Of a DNA stretch of 64,000 nucleotides, positions 1 to 8,559 are shown piece by piece. The stretch's first letter is position 1. Each line of letters opens with the position of its first letter. The notes beneath the pieces were generated by a model, which saw only the letters and a program-made list of their open reading frames with translations, was not told where the DNA came from and did not search any database. The stretch comes from an uncultured Flavobacteriaceae bacterium (GTDB taxonomy: Bacteria; Bacteroidota; Bacteroidia; Flavobacteriales; Flavobacteriaceae). The position numbers and the translations under genes were made by a program. The DNA lies in contig CANMSH010000003.1 of the NCBI GenBank assembly GCA_947500525.1, positions 372,001-436,000 of the forward strand. The letters are read 5' to 3'.

Positions 1-788
1 TTTCTGACAAACAGTCTTTGATTGATAATAATGGAACCAACGATATCGCTCTTGCCGCTGCACAAACACCTGTTGATGAAAGCAAAAGATATGATCTTGA
101 CTATTACTTAAATGGTATCCCCACCGAACAAACAGCTATCGACAGTTTATCTTCTATACGAAACAATGCATATTATCAACTAGGGCTGATTTACAAAGAG
201 CAGTTCAAAGAATATCAACTAGCTGCTGATCGCTTAGAGAAACTTTTAACATTATCACCAAAGGAAAACTTGATATTACCAATCAAATATCATTTACATA
301 AAATTTATGCTAATTTTGATGTAGAAAAGAGCAATAAATTCAAGGAAGAAGTCGTTACAAATTATCCAGATTCGAGATATGCAACGATTATTTTGAATCC
401 TGATGAAGTGTCAGCTTACGATAGTAAAGTAAAAACACCGGAAGATATTTATAATGAAATTTATTGTAGGTACGATTTTCAACACTATGAAGAGGTTTAC
501 CTAAGATCAGAAAAGGCTGTTCAACAATTTAAAGATTTACCAATCATTCCGAAGTTTGAATTACTCAAAGCATATGCAGTTAAACAAACAAAAGGGATAG
601 ATGCTTTTAAAAAAGCGATAGATTTTGTAGCTTTGAGCTATCCTAATACAGTCGAAGGTAAACATGCTATTAAATTACTAAACGACATTGAAGGTGCTGC
701 CGCTGGCAAAACCCCTAAATTAGAAGGAGCTACAGAAAAAGAAAATATGAATACTCCCCCAGTCAAAAAAAAGAATAGAGAGAAGTGA
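1..788 (+). CDS. porW: PorW/SprE-like periplasmic lipoprotein, C-terminal part (cut by window start)
   Basis: The reading frame is open at the left edge, so the true start lies outside the window; an internal TTG near base 18 is not a credible start. About 260 C-terminal residues are visible. They contain helical TPR-like stretches (for example around YYQLGLIYKEQFKEYQLAAD) and end in a lysine-rich tail (KKKNREK). PorW/SprE is a TPR lipoprotein needed for type IX secretion and gliding in Bacteroidota. The assignment rests on the helical repeat character plus the recurrent order porW, bactofilin, AtpI-like, atpB in Flavobacteriaceae, which I recall rather than tested. The N-terminal lipobox cannot be checked here. 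It could also be another TPR lipoprotein. Confidence 0.72.
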   Translation, partial: SDKQSLIDNNGTNDIALAAAQTPVDESKRYDLDYYLNGIPTEQTAIDSLSSIRNNAYYQLGLIYKEQFKEYQLAADRLEKLLTLSPKENLILPIKYHLHKIYANFDVEKSNKFKEEVVTNYPDSRYATIILNPDEVSAYDSKVKTPEDIYNEIYCRYDFQHYEEVYLRSEKAVQQFKDLPIIPKFELLKAYAVKQTKGIDAFKKAIDFVALSYPNTVEGKHAIKLLNDIEGAAAGKTPKLEGATEKENMNTPPVKKKNREK

Positions 789-817
789 AACGGAGTTAAA
801 TTTTAAAACCAAAAATT

Positions 818-1216
818 ATGTTTTCTGAAAAAAAATCAGGCCCCAACCAAGCATTAGCAAGAAATATTATAGGAAAAGACACTGCATTTGTAGGAGACAT
901 CAAATCTGAAGGAGATTTTAGAATTGATGGTAATGTAAAAGGTACCATAAAAACAAAAGGACGTGTTGTAATTGGCAGAGAAGGTTCTGTAGATGGCAAC
1001 ATAGAATGTACAAATGCTGACATAGAAGGTAAATTTTCTGGCAATTTGTTAGTAGATCAATTACTATCGTTAAAAGCCACTGCTAATATCTCTGGTGAAG
1101 TTGTTTTGGATAAGCTTTCTGTAGAACCTGGCGCTACGTTTAATGCTTCATGTAATATGAAAGGATCTGTAAAAGCGCTAAAGAATGATCAACCAAAAGC
1201 CGAAAAAACCGCTTAA
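818..1216 (+). CDS. Bactofilin-family polymer-forming cytoskeletal protein
   Basis: This is a 132-residue protein with the bactofilin core of short beta-helix repeats: GKDTAFVGDIKSEGDFRIDG, then VVIGREGSVDGNIECTNADI, then SGEVVLDKLSVEPGATF. Bactofilins polymerise without nucleotide into filaments under the membrane and act in shape or wall patterning. The flanking N- and C-terminal tails are short and polar, and no membrane segment is visible. The gene starts 29 bp after porW and overlaps the next gene by 32 bp, so it is probably part of a polycistron running towards the atp genes. The family assignment is firm; the cellular role in this organism is inference. Confidence 0.92.
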   Translation: MFSEKKSGPNQALARNIIGKDTAFVGDIKSEGDFRIDGNVKGTIKTKGRVVIGREGSVDGNIECTNADIEGKFSGNLLVDQLLSLKATANISGEVVLDKLSVEPGATFNASCNMKGSVKALKNDQPKAEKTA

Positions 1217-1415
1217 AAATAATTATGCTCGATTTTCTGGAATAGCAATTCAAATGTTTGTTATTATTGGTTTGGGAACTTATGCAGGACTCAAATTAGA
1301 TGAAAACTATCCGAATAAACATAATTTGTATACAGTAGGCTTTTCGCTAGGCTCGGTAATACTTGCAATTATTTTTGTCATTAAACGTATATTAGCGGCC
1401 TCAAAAGACGATTGA
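1185..1415 (+). CDS. AtpZ/AtpI-family small membrane protein
   Basis: This 76-residue protein has two hydrophobic helices (residues about 20-40 and 50-68) joined by a short loop with LDENYPN, and a basic N-terminus. The size, topology and position just before atpB match the AtpZ/AtpI family. That family helps assemble the c-ring or carries Mg2+/Ca2+ in other bacteria. The ATG lies inside the end of the bactofilin gene (32 bp overlap), so the two are probably translationally coupled. No Shine-Dalgarno sequence is seen, as is usual in Bacteroidota. Confidence 0.8.
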   Translation: MINQKPKKPLKNNYARFSGIAIQMFVIIGLGTYAGLKLDENYPNKHNLYTVGFSLGSVILAIIFVIKRILAASKDD

Positions 1416-1418
1416 CAA

Positions 1419-1817
1419 ATGAATGCGATTTTTAAGAAAAGACAACTAGATTTTACCCTTAAAATAATTCTTTTTTCAGGAATTCTCTTTGGAGTTCATA
1501 GTTATCTTTTCGCTCATTTTTTTGAGCATACCCTCTTTTTCCCTATCTGGCAAGTGTATCTTTTTCTTCTTGTGGTAACTTTTCTCATTTTTACCAGTAT
1601 AAACTACCGATATGCTAATGGAAATACAAGCATTTTTAATCTGTTTTTAATGTCTACACTTTTAAAAATGTTTTTGGCCGTTATTTTTTTACTTCCACTC
1701 CTCCTTTCAGACATAGAAAATAAAAAAACAGACGTCATTAATTTCTTCATACCCTATTTCTTATTTTTATTTTTTGAAGTCTTCACAATCACTACATTTC
1801 TCCAAAAAAACGAGTAA
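1419..1817 (+). CDS. Hypothetical membrane protein upstream of atpB
   Basis: A 132-residue, very hydrophobic protein with four predicted membrane helices (about residues 14-32, 42-60, 76-97 and 108-126) and little polar sequence. I recognise no catalytic motif. It starts 3 bp after the AtpZ/AtpI-like gene and ends before the atpB promoter. The four-helix plan and location recall AtpI-type proteins, so a role in ATP synthase assembly is a reasonable guess only. Phe/Leu-rich composition and A/T-rich codons agree with its neighbours, giving no sign of transfer. Confidence 0.75.
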   Translation: MNAIFKKRQLDFTLKIILFSGILFGVHSYLFAHFFEHTLFFPIWQVYLFLLVVTFLIFTSINYRYANGNTSIFNLFLMSTLLKMFLAVIFLLPLLLSDIENKKTDVINFFIPYFLFLFFEVFTITTFLQKNE

Positions 1818-1873
1818 ATTTTCGATTAAAAAATACCACCAAAAAAAAGGTGTAAATAATCATTAAAATATTG

Positions 1874-1904
1874 TTTGTTGTTTCATATAATGTATGTACA
1901 TTTG
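1874..1904 (+). promoter_or_regulatory. Bacteroidota-type promoter for the atp operon
   Basis: TACATTTG at 1897-1904 matches the -7 consensus TAnnTTTG exactly. TTTG at 1874-1877 lies 19 bp upstream, the usual spacing to the -33 element. Transcription would begin near 1911, about 35 bp before the atpB ATG. This suggests atpB-G can be transcribed separately from porW, bactofilin and the AtpI-like genes. Confidence 0.7.
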
Positions 1905-1944
1905 CACCGAATTTTTAGAGACATATATTTATAATTTATAAGCA

Positions 1945-3030
1945 ATGCGTATCAATATCTTTAGAACATTTTTATTAGGATTCTTTTTCTTAATTTCCTT
2001 TAACGGATTTGCTATAATTGAAGATAATAAAGAAACTGAAGACAAGCCTTTTGATGCTAAAGAGATGATCATGCATCACGTAAAAGATGCTCATGAATTT
2101 CATATTATTGATATTAATAACAAACCAATATCAATACCACTTCCAATCATATTATGGACAGATAACGGCTTGACTACATTTATGTCTAGTGAATTTCATC
2201 ATGATGACACAGGTCATACAATTGTTGAAAAGAACGGTGCGAAATTTGTAAAATTACACGAGAAAATATACCAGTTAAACGATGGAGCTACCTCTGTTAC
2301 TTTCGACGAAGAACACCATCCTACAAACGCTGTAAAACCATTAGACTTTTCAATTACACGTAATGTATTTATGATGTGGGTATCTGTATTGGTATTGTTA
2401 CTTATTTTCTTAACTGCCGCAAGAAGCTATAAAAAATCTAAGGATGGAGTTCCAACAGGGATTGCCGGTTTCGTGGAGCCATTAATTGTGTTTGTGAGAG
2501 ATGACATTGCACGACCAATGATTGGTGAGAAAAAATACAAGAGATACATGCCTTATTTATTAACCATCTTTTTCTTTATTTGGATTAATAATATCTTTGG
2601 ATTGATTCCAATTCTTAATGGGGCCAACTTAAGTGGAAATATTGCTTTTACAATGACCTTAGCACTTTTCACTTTTATCATCACTACTTTTAGTGGAAAC
2701 AAAAACTATTGGAAACATATTTTTTGGATGCCTGGTGTACCCGTGCCAATGAAAATATTCTTAATGCCAATAGAAATTATAGGAATTTTTACAAAGCCAA
2801 TTTCGCTAATGATACGTTTGTTTGCTAATATTACAGCAGGCCACATTATCATTTTAGCTTTAATGTCTTTGATATTTATATTTAAAACTGTTGCTCTAGC
2901 TCCGGTATCGGTAGCGTTCTCATTATTTATTACGGTAATTGAGATCGTAGTAACAGCTATACAAGCGTATATTTTTACAATATTGTCAGCCCTTTATTTT
3001 GGAATGGCAACAGAAGAAGAACATCATTAA
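1945..3030 (+). CDS. atpB: F1Fo ATP synthase subunit a
   Basis: Subunit a is the membrane stator of Fo that forms the two proton half-channels against the c-ring. The protein is 361 residues, about 90 longer than the E. coli subunit. A signal peptide (residues 1-23, ending FNGFA) precedes a ~100-residue periplasmic, His-rich domain before the first of the core helices. The essential arginine is R291 in SLMIRLFANITAGH, and the C-terminal helix ends YIFTILSALYFGMA. The N-terminal extension with a signal peptide is a known feature of Bacteroidota subunit a. It is followed after 19 bp by atpE and has its own upstream promoter. Confidence 0.97.
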   Translation: MRINIFRTFLLGFFFLISFNGFAIIEDNKETEDKPFDAKEMIMHHVKDAHEFHIIDINNKPISIPLPIILWTDNGLTTFMSSEFHHDDTGHTIVEKNGAKFVKLHEKIYQLNDGATSVTFDEEHHPTNAVKPLDFSITRNVFMMWVSVLVLLLIFLTAARSYKKSKDGVPTGIAGFVEPLIVFVRDDIARPMIGEKKYKRYMPYLLTIFFFIWINNIFGLIPILNGANLSGNIAFTMTLALFTFIITTFSGNKNYWKHIFWMPGVPVPMKIFLMPIEIIGIFTKPISLMIRLFANITAGHIIILALMSLIFIFKTVALAPVSVAFSLFITVIEIVVTAIQAYIFTILSALYFGMATEEEHH

Positions 3031-3034
3031 TTAA

Positions 3035-3259
<225 letters not shown>

Positions 3260-3279
3260 AAAATTGACCACATTATGAA

Positions 3280-3308
3280 CACAGAAGTAACGGTTGGTTG
3301 CTTCTGTG
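3280..3308 (+). promoter_or_regulatory. Intercistronic hairpin between atpE and atpF
   Basis: CACAGAAGTAA (3280-3290) pairs with TTGCTTCTGTG (3298-3308), giving 11 bp with one G-U pair around a 7-nt loop. No U-tract follows, so it is not an obvious terminator. Its place after the high-stoichiometry c subunit suggests an mRNA processing or stability element; that role is inferred. Confidence 0.6.
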
Positions 3309-3349
3309 CTTCTTAAGTTTAAATTAAAGAATGAATAAAATATTTTAAT

Positions 3350-3844
3350 ATGGATTTAGTAAACCCAGGGTTTGGATTAGTATTTTGGACGGCGATCACA
3401 TTTTTATGTTTGCTTTTTATCTTAAGAAAATTTGCATGGAAACCTATTCTTGGTGCAGTAAGCGATAGAGAAGACTCTATCAAAAACGCATTGGCTGAAG
3501 CTGATAAAGCGCGTCAAGAAATGGAAAATTTGAAATCTGATAATGAAAAGATTTTAAAGGAAGCTCGTGCTGAGAGAGACGCAATGATTAAGGAAGCACG
3601 CGAAATCAAAGATACCATGATTGCTGAAGCCAAAGACGAAGCAAAAACTCAAGCTACTAAATTAATTGAGCAAGCGAAAACGACTATTCAAAACGAAAAG
3701 CTAGCTGCAATTACCGATTTAAAAAATCAAGTAGCTGATTTATCTATTAATATTGCTGAGAAAGTTATGAAAGACGAATTGTCTAGTAAAGATAAGCAAG
3801 TGGCATTAGTAGAGAAAATGTTAGGTGAGATAGAATTGAACTAA
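3350..3844 (+). CDS. atpF: F1Fo ATP synthase subunit b
   Basis: Subunit b forms the peripheral stalk that ties F1 to subunit a. The 164-residue protein has one N-terminal membrane helix (about residues 8-26), then the conserved RKFAWKPI junction and a long charged coiled coil rich in A, E, K and D up to the C-terminus. Length is typical. It lies between atpE and atpH, 90 bp after atpE; this wide spacing holds the hairpin. No second b' gene is present, so the stalk is probably a homodimer. Confidence 0.97.
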   Translation: MDLVNPGFGLVFWTAITFLCLLFILRKFAWKPILGAVSDREDSIKNALAEADKARQEMENLKSDNEKILKEARAERDAMIKEAREIKDTMIAEAKDEAKTQATKLIEQAKTTIQNEKLAAITDLKNQVADLSINIAEKVMKDELSSKDKQVALVEKMLGEIELN

Positions 3845-3864
3845 TCATATAGATTGATTATAAA

Positions 3865-4425
3865 ATGAAACAACAAACAAGAGCAGCCATACGATATGCA
3901 AAAGCCGTGTTAAGTCTAGCGATAGATAAGAACAAGGCCGATGAAGTTAATGATAACATGCAATTAATTGCAAGTACTTTAAATGATTCAAAAGATTTGC
4001 AAGTCGCATTGAACAGTCCGGTTATTAAGGTTGGTGTTAAGAAAGATACCTTATTAGCTGTATTTGGTGACTCCATAAATGCTATCTCTAAAGGTTTAAT
4101 CAATCAATTAGTTGAAAATAAGCGGTTGGCTATTTTGGCAGATGTTGCTACCCAATATACTATTATATACGATTTTCATAAAGGAACTCAATCTGCCATT
4201 GTTACTTCAGCTGTGCCTTTAACAGATACGTTAAAAGAGAAAATTCTGACAAAAGTGAAAGATATAGTTGGAAAAAAAGTGACAATAGAGAATATTATTG
4301 ATCCATCGATTATTGGTGGTTTTATATTACGTGTTGGTGATAAGCAATTTGACGCTAGCATTTCAGGAGAAATGAATGATTTACGTAGACAGTTCGCAGA
4401 CAACTTATACGTACCTAAATTATAA
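3865..4425 (+). CDS. atpH: F1Fo ATP synthase subunit delta
   Basis: Subunit delta (the OSCP equivalent) joins the top of F1 to the b stalk. The protein has 186 residues, with a helical N-terminal domain (RAAIRYAKAVLSLAIDKNKA) and the C-terminal signature region IDPSIIGGFILRVGDKQFDASI. It starts 20 bp after atpF and is followed by a hairpin-bearing spacer before atpA. No anomaly is seen. Confidence 0.96.
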   Translation: MKQQTRAAIRYAKAVLSLAIDKNKADEVNDNMQLIASTLNDSKDLQVALNSPVIKVGVKKDTLLAVFGDSINAISKGLINQLVENKRLAILADVATQYTIIYDFHKGTQSAIVTSAVPLTDTLKEKILTKVKDIVGKKVTIENIIDPSIIGGFILRVGDKQFDASISGEMNDLRRQFADNLYVPKL

Positions 4426-4448
4426 GAATAACTAAAACTAATTAACAG

Positions 4449-4467
4449 CTGCTAATCAACTTAGCAG
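4449..4467 (+). promoter_or_regulatory. Intercistronic hairpin upstream of atpA
   Basis: CTGCTAA (4449-4455), a 5-nt loop and TTAGCAG (4461-4467) form a perfect 7-bp stem that ends 21 nt before the atpA ATG. There is no U-tract. It resembles the hairpin after atpE in placement, so differential mRNA stability or processing within the operon is possible. Confidence 0.45.
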
Positions 4468-4488
4468 ACTTAATTAAAAATTAAATAA

Positions 4489-6066
4489 ATGGCAACAATA
4501 AAACCAGCTGAAGTATCAGCGATTTTAAAGGAACAACTTTTAGGATTTGACGGGAAAGCGTCATTAAATGAAGTTGGAACAGTATTACAAGTAGGTGATG
4601 GTATTGCACGTGTTTACGGTTTAGCAAATGTAGGTTATGGTGAACTTGTACAATTCGAAGACGGTTTAGAAGGTATCGTTTTAAACCTTGAAGAAGATAA
4701 TGTTGGGGTTGTATTATTAGGACACTCTTCAGCTATTAAAGAAGGATCTACTGTAAAACGCACTGAGCGTATTGCTTCGTTAAGAGTTGGTGAAGGTATT
4801 GTTGGTCGTGTGGTAAACACCTTAGGTGAACCGATTGATGGAAAAGGTCCAATTCAAGGAGACACATTTGAAATGCCACTAGAACGTAAGGCGCCAGGTG
4901 TAATTTATCGTGAGCCAGTAACTGAGCCATTACAAACGGGTATTAAATCTGTTGATGCGATGATTCCTGTAGGTAGAGGACAACGTGAGCTTATTATTGG
5001 TGACCGTCAAACAGGAAAATCAACGGTAGCCATTGATACCATTTTGAATCAAAAAGAATTTTATGACGCAGGTGAGCCCGTATATTGTATATATGTTGCG
5101 ATAGGTCAAAAAGGATCTACAGTTGCTGCCATTGCGAACATGTTAGAAGAAAAAGGTGCTTTAGCATATACAACAATTGTTGCCGCGAATGCGTCTGACC
5201 CTGCTGCCATGCAGGTATATGCGCCATTTGCTGGAGCTGCAATCGGTGAATATTTTAGAGATACTGGTAGACCAGCATTGATTATTTATGATGATTTATC
5301 GAAGCAAGCGGTTGCCTATCGTGAGGTTTCTTTATTATTAAGAAGACCTCCAGGACGTGAGGCATATCCTGGTGATGTATTCTATTTACACTCAAGATTA
5401 TTAGAGCGTTCAGCAAAAGTAATCAACAATGATAAAATTGCTGCGCAAATGAATGACGTACCAGATTCTTTAAAAGGTATGATTAAAGGTGGTGGTTCAT
5501 TAACAGCCTTACCAATTATTGAAACACAAGCTGGTGACGTTTCTGCATATATCCCAACGAATGTAATTTCGATTACTGACGGACAAATATTCTTAGAGTC
5601 AGATTTATTTAACTCTGGTGTACGTCCAGCAATTAACGTGGGTATTTCTGTATCACGTGTGGGTGGTAATGCACAGATCAAATCAATGAAAAAAGTATCA
5701 GGTACGTTAAAATTAGATCAAGCACAATATCGTGAGTTAGAAGCATTTGCGAAATTTGGTTCTGATTTAGATGCCGCTACAATGAATGTAATTGAAAAAG
5801 GGAAGCGTAACGTAGAGATCTTAAAACAAGCTCAAAACGATCCTTTTACAGTTGAAGATCAAGTAGCAATTATCTATGCAGGTTCTAAAAACTTGTTGAA
5901 AGATGTACCAGTTGAAAAAGTGAAAGAATTTGAAAAAGATTTCTTAGCTTATTTAAACGCAAAACATAGAGATACATTAGACACGTTGAAAAGTGGTAAA
6001 CTAACTGATGAGGCAATCGCTGCTGTTGAAAGTGCTGCCAAAGAAATATCAGCTAAATACGCATAA
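4489..6066 (+). CDS. atpA: F1Fo ATP synthase subunit alpha
   Basis: Subunit alpha carries the non-catalytic nucleotide sites of F1 and supplies the arginine finger to beta. The protein has 525 residues. The P-loop GDRQTGKS spans residues 171-178, the family signature region [14 protein letters not shown] contains the arginine finger, and the N-terminal beta-barrel includes [11 protein letters not shown]. The length is usual for the family with a slightly long N-terminus. The partner beta gene (atpD) is not in this operon. Confidence 0.98.
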   Translation: MATIKPAEVSAILKEQLLGFDGKASLNEVGTVLQVGDGIARVYGLANVGYGELVQFEDGLEGIVLNLEEDNVGVVLLGHSSAIKEGSTVKRTERIASLRVGEGIVGRVVNTLGEPIDGKGPIQGDTFEMPLERKAPGVIYREPVTEPLQTGIKSVDAMIPVGRGQRELIIGDRQTGKSTVAIDTILNQKEFYDAGEPVYCIYVAIGQKGSTVAAIANMLEEKGALAYTTIVAANASDPAAMQVYAPFAGAAIGEYFRDTGRPALIIYDDLSKQAVAYREVSLLLRRPPGREAYPGDVFYLHSRLLERSAKVINNDKIAAQMNDVPDSLKGMIKGGGSLTALPIIETQAGDVSAYIPTNVISITDGQIFLESDLFNSGVRPAINVGISVSRVGGNAQIKSMKKVSGTLKLDQAQYRELEAFAKFGSDLDAATMNVIEKGKRNVEILKQAQNDPFTVEDQVAIIYAGSKNLLKDVPVEKVKEFEKDFLAYLNAKHRDTLDTLKSGKLTDEAIAAVESAAKEISAKYA

Positions 6067-6139
6067 TATAGATTTAGAGTATTGAGATACTAGTTTTCTA
6101 ATATCCCTTATACTCAACAGTACTAGATACTAAACGAAT

Positions 6140-7000
6140 ATGGCAAATTTAAAAGAAATACGTAACAGAATTACATCTATTGGTTCAACCATGCAGATTA
6201 CGAGCGCTATGAAAATGGTGTCTGCTGCTAAGTTGAAAAAAGCTCAAGATGCAATTACTGCTATGCGTCCTTATTCAAACAAATTAACTGAACTCTTACA
6301 AAATTTGAGCGCAACTTTAGATGGTGAATCTGGAGGAGTATATGCCACTCAAAAAGAGGTTCATAAAGTGTTGGTGGTTGTTGTAACTTCGAATAGAGGT
6401 CTTTGTGGTGGATTTAATTCTTCTGTGACCAAACAAACTATCGAAACTATCGAAAACCGTTACAACGGCAAAGATGTTGATATTTATGCTATTGGTAAAA
6501 AAGGAAATGATTTGTTGACCAAATCACATACCGTTATTGCCAACAAGAGCACTATTTTTGACGATCTTACATTTAGTAACGTTGCAGAGATAGCTCAAGA
6601 ATTAATGGATTTATTTGCCGATGGCACTTACGATGAAATTACGATAGTGTATAATAAGTTTAAGAATGCCGCTACACAGATTACTGAAGTAGAGCAATTT
6701 TTACCTATTGTGCCTGCTGAAAAAGATGCAAGCGTTAGTTTAGACTATATATTTGAACCTGAGAAAGCAAAAATTGTTCAAGGGTTAATTCCTAAGTCTT
6801 TAAAAACGCAATTGTATAAATCGCTTAGAGATTCTTTTGCCTCTGAACACGGTGCTCGTATGACTGCCATGCATAAGGCAACAGACAATGCTACTGAATT
6901 ACGTGATGATTTATTATTACAATACAATAAAGCTCGTCAGGCGGCTATTACGAACGAAATATTAGAAATTGTTGGTGGTGCCGAAGCATTGAATGCATAA
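6140..7000 (+). CDS. atpG: F1Fo ATP synthase subunit gamma
   Basis: Subunit gamma is the rotating central shaft of F1. The 286-residue protein begins with the conserved MANLKEIRNRITSIGSTMQI. It ends with the paired C-terminal helix segment GARMTAMHKATDNATELRDD, including the family signature. The 73-bp spacer from atpA contains several short self-complementary words (for example AGTAT/ATACT near 6078-6091). atpG is the last gene of the operon and is followed by a strong terminator at 7053-7089. Confidence 0.97.
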   Translation: MANLKEIRNRITSIGSTMQITSAMKMVSAAKLKKAQDAITAMRPYSNKLTELLQNLSATLDGESGGVYATQKEVHKVLVVVVTSNRGLCGGFNSSVTKQTIETIENRYNGKDVDIYAIGKKGNDLLTKSHTVIANKSTIFDDLTFSNVAEIAQELMDLFADGTYDEITIVYNKFKNAATQITEVEQFLPIVPAEKDASVSLDYIFEPEKAKIVQGLIPKSLKTQLYKSLRDSFASEHGARMTAMHKATDNATELRDDLLLQYNKARQAAITNEILEIVGGAEALNA

Positions 7001-7052
7001 ACTAAATAAGGAGGTTCTTAAAAGCCTAAAAGAATTACAAAATATTTAAATG

Positions 7053-7089
7053 ACACCCAAAGTTTTATAACTTTGGGTGTTTTGTTTTC
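7053..7089 (+). terminator. Rho-independent terminator of the atp operon
   Basis: A perfect 12-bp stem, ACACCCAAAGTT (7053-7064) and AACTTTGGGTGT (7069-7080), has a 4-nt loop and is followed by TTTTGTTTT. This is a textbook intrinsic terminator placed 52 bp after atpG. Confidence 0.92.
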
Positions 7090-7098
7090 CACTATAAT

Positions 7099-8037
7099 AT
7101 GAAAGTACTTTTATTAGATACCAATCATCCTCTACTCCAGGCGGGCCTTGAATATTTAGGATATCATTGTGATGAAGACTACAGTTCTTCTAAGGCCCAG
7201 ATTGAAGAAAAAATAAGTCAGTATGACGGTATAATTATTCGTAGTCGATTCTCTATAGATACAAATTTTATCGACAAAGCTGTCAACCTCAAATTTATTG
7301 GCAGAGTTGGTGCGGGGTTAGAAAATATAGATACTGATTATGCCGAAACAAAAGGTGTGTTTTTAATTTCGGCACCCGAAGGTAATCGCAACGCCGTTGG
7401 AGAACATTCGTTGGGTATGCTGCTTTCATTATTCAACAAACTAAATAAGGCAGATAAAGAAGTCCGTCAAGGAAAATGGTTGCGAGAAGACAATCGAGGG
7501 TTGGAATTAGATGGAAAAACAATTGGATTGATTGGTTATGGTAATATGGGCAAAGCATTTGCCAAAAAACTAGGTGGTTTTGACGTTGACATACTATGCC
7601 ATGATATCAAACCGAATGTAGGAGATAAGCACTGTACTCAAGTCTCTTTAGAAGTTTTGCAATCGAAAGCAGATGTTTTGAGTTTGCATACACCCGAAAC
7701 TCCTTTAACTACACATATGGTCAACGCCAATTTTATTAATTCTTTCTCAAAACCTTTTTGGCTCATTAACACGGCAAGAGGCAAAAGTGTCGTAACAAAA
7801 GACCTCGTTGAAGCTCTTCAAACGGGTAAAATTCTTGGTGCTGGTTTAGACGTACTGGAATATGAAAAATCATCATTTGAAAATTTATTTACAAACAACA
7901 ATCTCCCAGAAGCTTTTCATTATTTGATCAAATCAGAGCAGGTAATCTTGTCACCACATGTCGCTGGTTGGACTGTTGAAAGTAACGAAAAATTAGCGCA
8001 AACCATTGTAGACAAAGTAAAAGCAAAATTTTGTTAA
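7099..8037 (+). CDS. D-2-hydroxyacid dehydrogenase (SerA-like), NAD-dependent
   Basis: A 312-residue two-domain dehydrogenase. The Rossmann motif is GLIGYGNMG near residue 150. The catalytic set is Arg in NTARGKSVV, Glu in LDVLEYE and His in LSPHVAGWT. The length fits the catalytic core without the ACT domain of long phosphoglycerate dehydrogenases. Substrate cannot be told from sequence: 3-phosphoglycerate, glyoxylate and hydroxypyruvate are all possible. It starts just after the atp terminator, so its transcription is probably separate, and it ends 9 bp before the next gene. Confidence 0.88.
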   Translation: MKVLLLDTNHPLLQAGLEYLGYHCDEDYSSSKAQIEEKISQYDGIIIRSRFSIDTNFIDKAVNLKFIGRVGAGLENIDTDYAETKGVFLISAPEGNRNAVGEHSLGMLLSLFNKLNKADKEVRQGKWLREDNRGLELDGKTIGLIGYGNMGKAFAKKLGGFDVDILCHDIKPNVGDKHCTQVSLEVLQSKADVLSLHTPETPLTTHMVNANFINSFSKPFWLINTARGKSVVTKDLVEALQTGKILGAGLDVLEYEKSSFENLFTNNNLPEAFHYLIKSEQVILSPHVAGWTVESNEKLAQTIVDKVKAKFC

Positions 8038-8046
8038 CTTGCTAGA

Positions 8047-8463
8047 ATGAAAAAAACAGTTCTTGTTTTTGGACTTTTGATTATCGCATTGCTTATACTA
8101 TTTAACATAAGCAAACGTACCTATCTTTCTGGTGACACATCCATTGAAATAATTATTGGTATCATTGCCTTAGTATTCTTTTTTATAGGTGTCTATATCA
8201 ATAAAAGAAGTTTACATAAAGAAATTCCCAAACCAATTACTGTAAATCACGATAAAATAAAAGAACTTAATATTAGTAATCGTGAATACGAAGTACTTTG
8301 CGAAATTGCGAAAGGTTTATCAAATCAGGAAATAGCTGCCAAGTTATTCGTTTCAGAAAGTACTATAAAAACACATGTTTCTAGCATACTTGTAAAACTC
8401 AATGCCAAACGTAGAACGCAGGCCATTCAAATCTCTAAAGAACTCCATTTACTACCATTTTAG
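8047..8463 (+). CDS. Membrane-anchored LuxR-type HTH regulator
   Basis: A 138-residue protein with two N-terminal membrane helices (residues about 4-20 and 36-56). After a short linker comes a C-terminal LuxR/GerE helix-turn-helix (about residues 73-135: NISNREYEVLCEIAKGLSN, then EIAAKLFVSESTIKTHVSSI). There is no receiver or autoinducer domain. DNA-binding proteins of this plan occur in Bacteroidota and may act from the membrane. Just downstream (8471-8523) are nested inverted repeats next to a -7 box serving the DUF4199 gene. Control of that gene by this protein is a plausible guess. Confidence 0.85.
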   Translation: MKKTVLVFGLLIIALLILFNISKRTYLSGDTSIEIIIGIIALVFFFIGVYINKRSLHKEIPKPITVNHDKIKELNISNREYEVLCEIAKGLSNQEIAAKLFVSESTIKTHVSSILVKLNAKRRTQAIQISKELHLLPF

Positions 8464-8470
8464 CACTTTT

Positions 8471-8523
8471 AAGACTAAAGTAGTAGAATTTTGGTACTTT
8501 AGTATGAGTGAAATTTTAGTCTT
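8471..8523. promoter_or_regulatory. Nested inverted repeats (candidate operator or hairpins)
   Basis: ACTAAAGTA (8474-8482) is the reverse complement of TACTTTAGT (8495-8503), and AAGACTAAA (8471-8479) is the reverse complement of TTTAGTCTT (8515-8523). The left arm can therefore pair with either of two right arms. The set ends 6 bp before a TAnnTTTG box. It may be an operator for the adjacent LuxR-type protein or alternative RNA hairpins after its gene. Confidence 0.5.
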
Positions 8524-8529
8524 TGATTC

Positions 8530-8537
8530 TACATTTG
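8530..8537 (+). promoter_or_regulatory. -7 promoter box for the DUF4199 gene
   Basis: TACATTTG is an exact TAnnTTTG match, 22 bp before the ATG at 8560. No clear TTTG lies at the -33 distance, which may mean that an activator is required. Confidence 0.55.
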
Positions 8538-8559
8538 TGGCAACTTAAATTTATTAGAC

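Noticed and set aside
3275-3316. 13-codon ORF (ATG to TAA) spanning the hairpin between atpE and atpF
   Set aside because: Too short to support, and its sequence is explained by the inverted repeat.
7008-7014. Perfect Shine-Dalgarno-like AAGGAGG after atpG
   Set aside because: No ORF of useful length follows; the next ATG is inside the terminator stem, and the other genes of the window do not use such sites.
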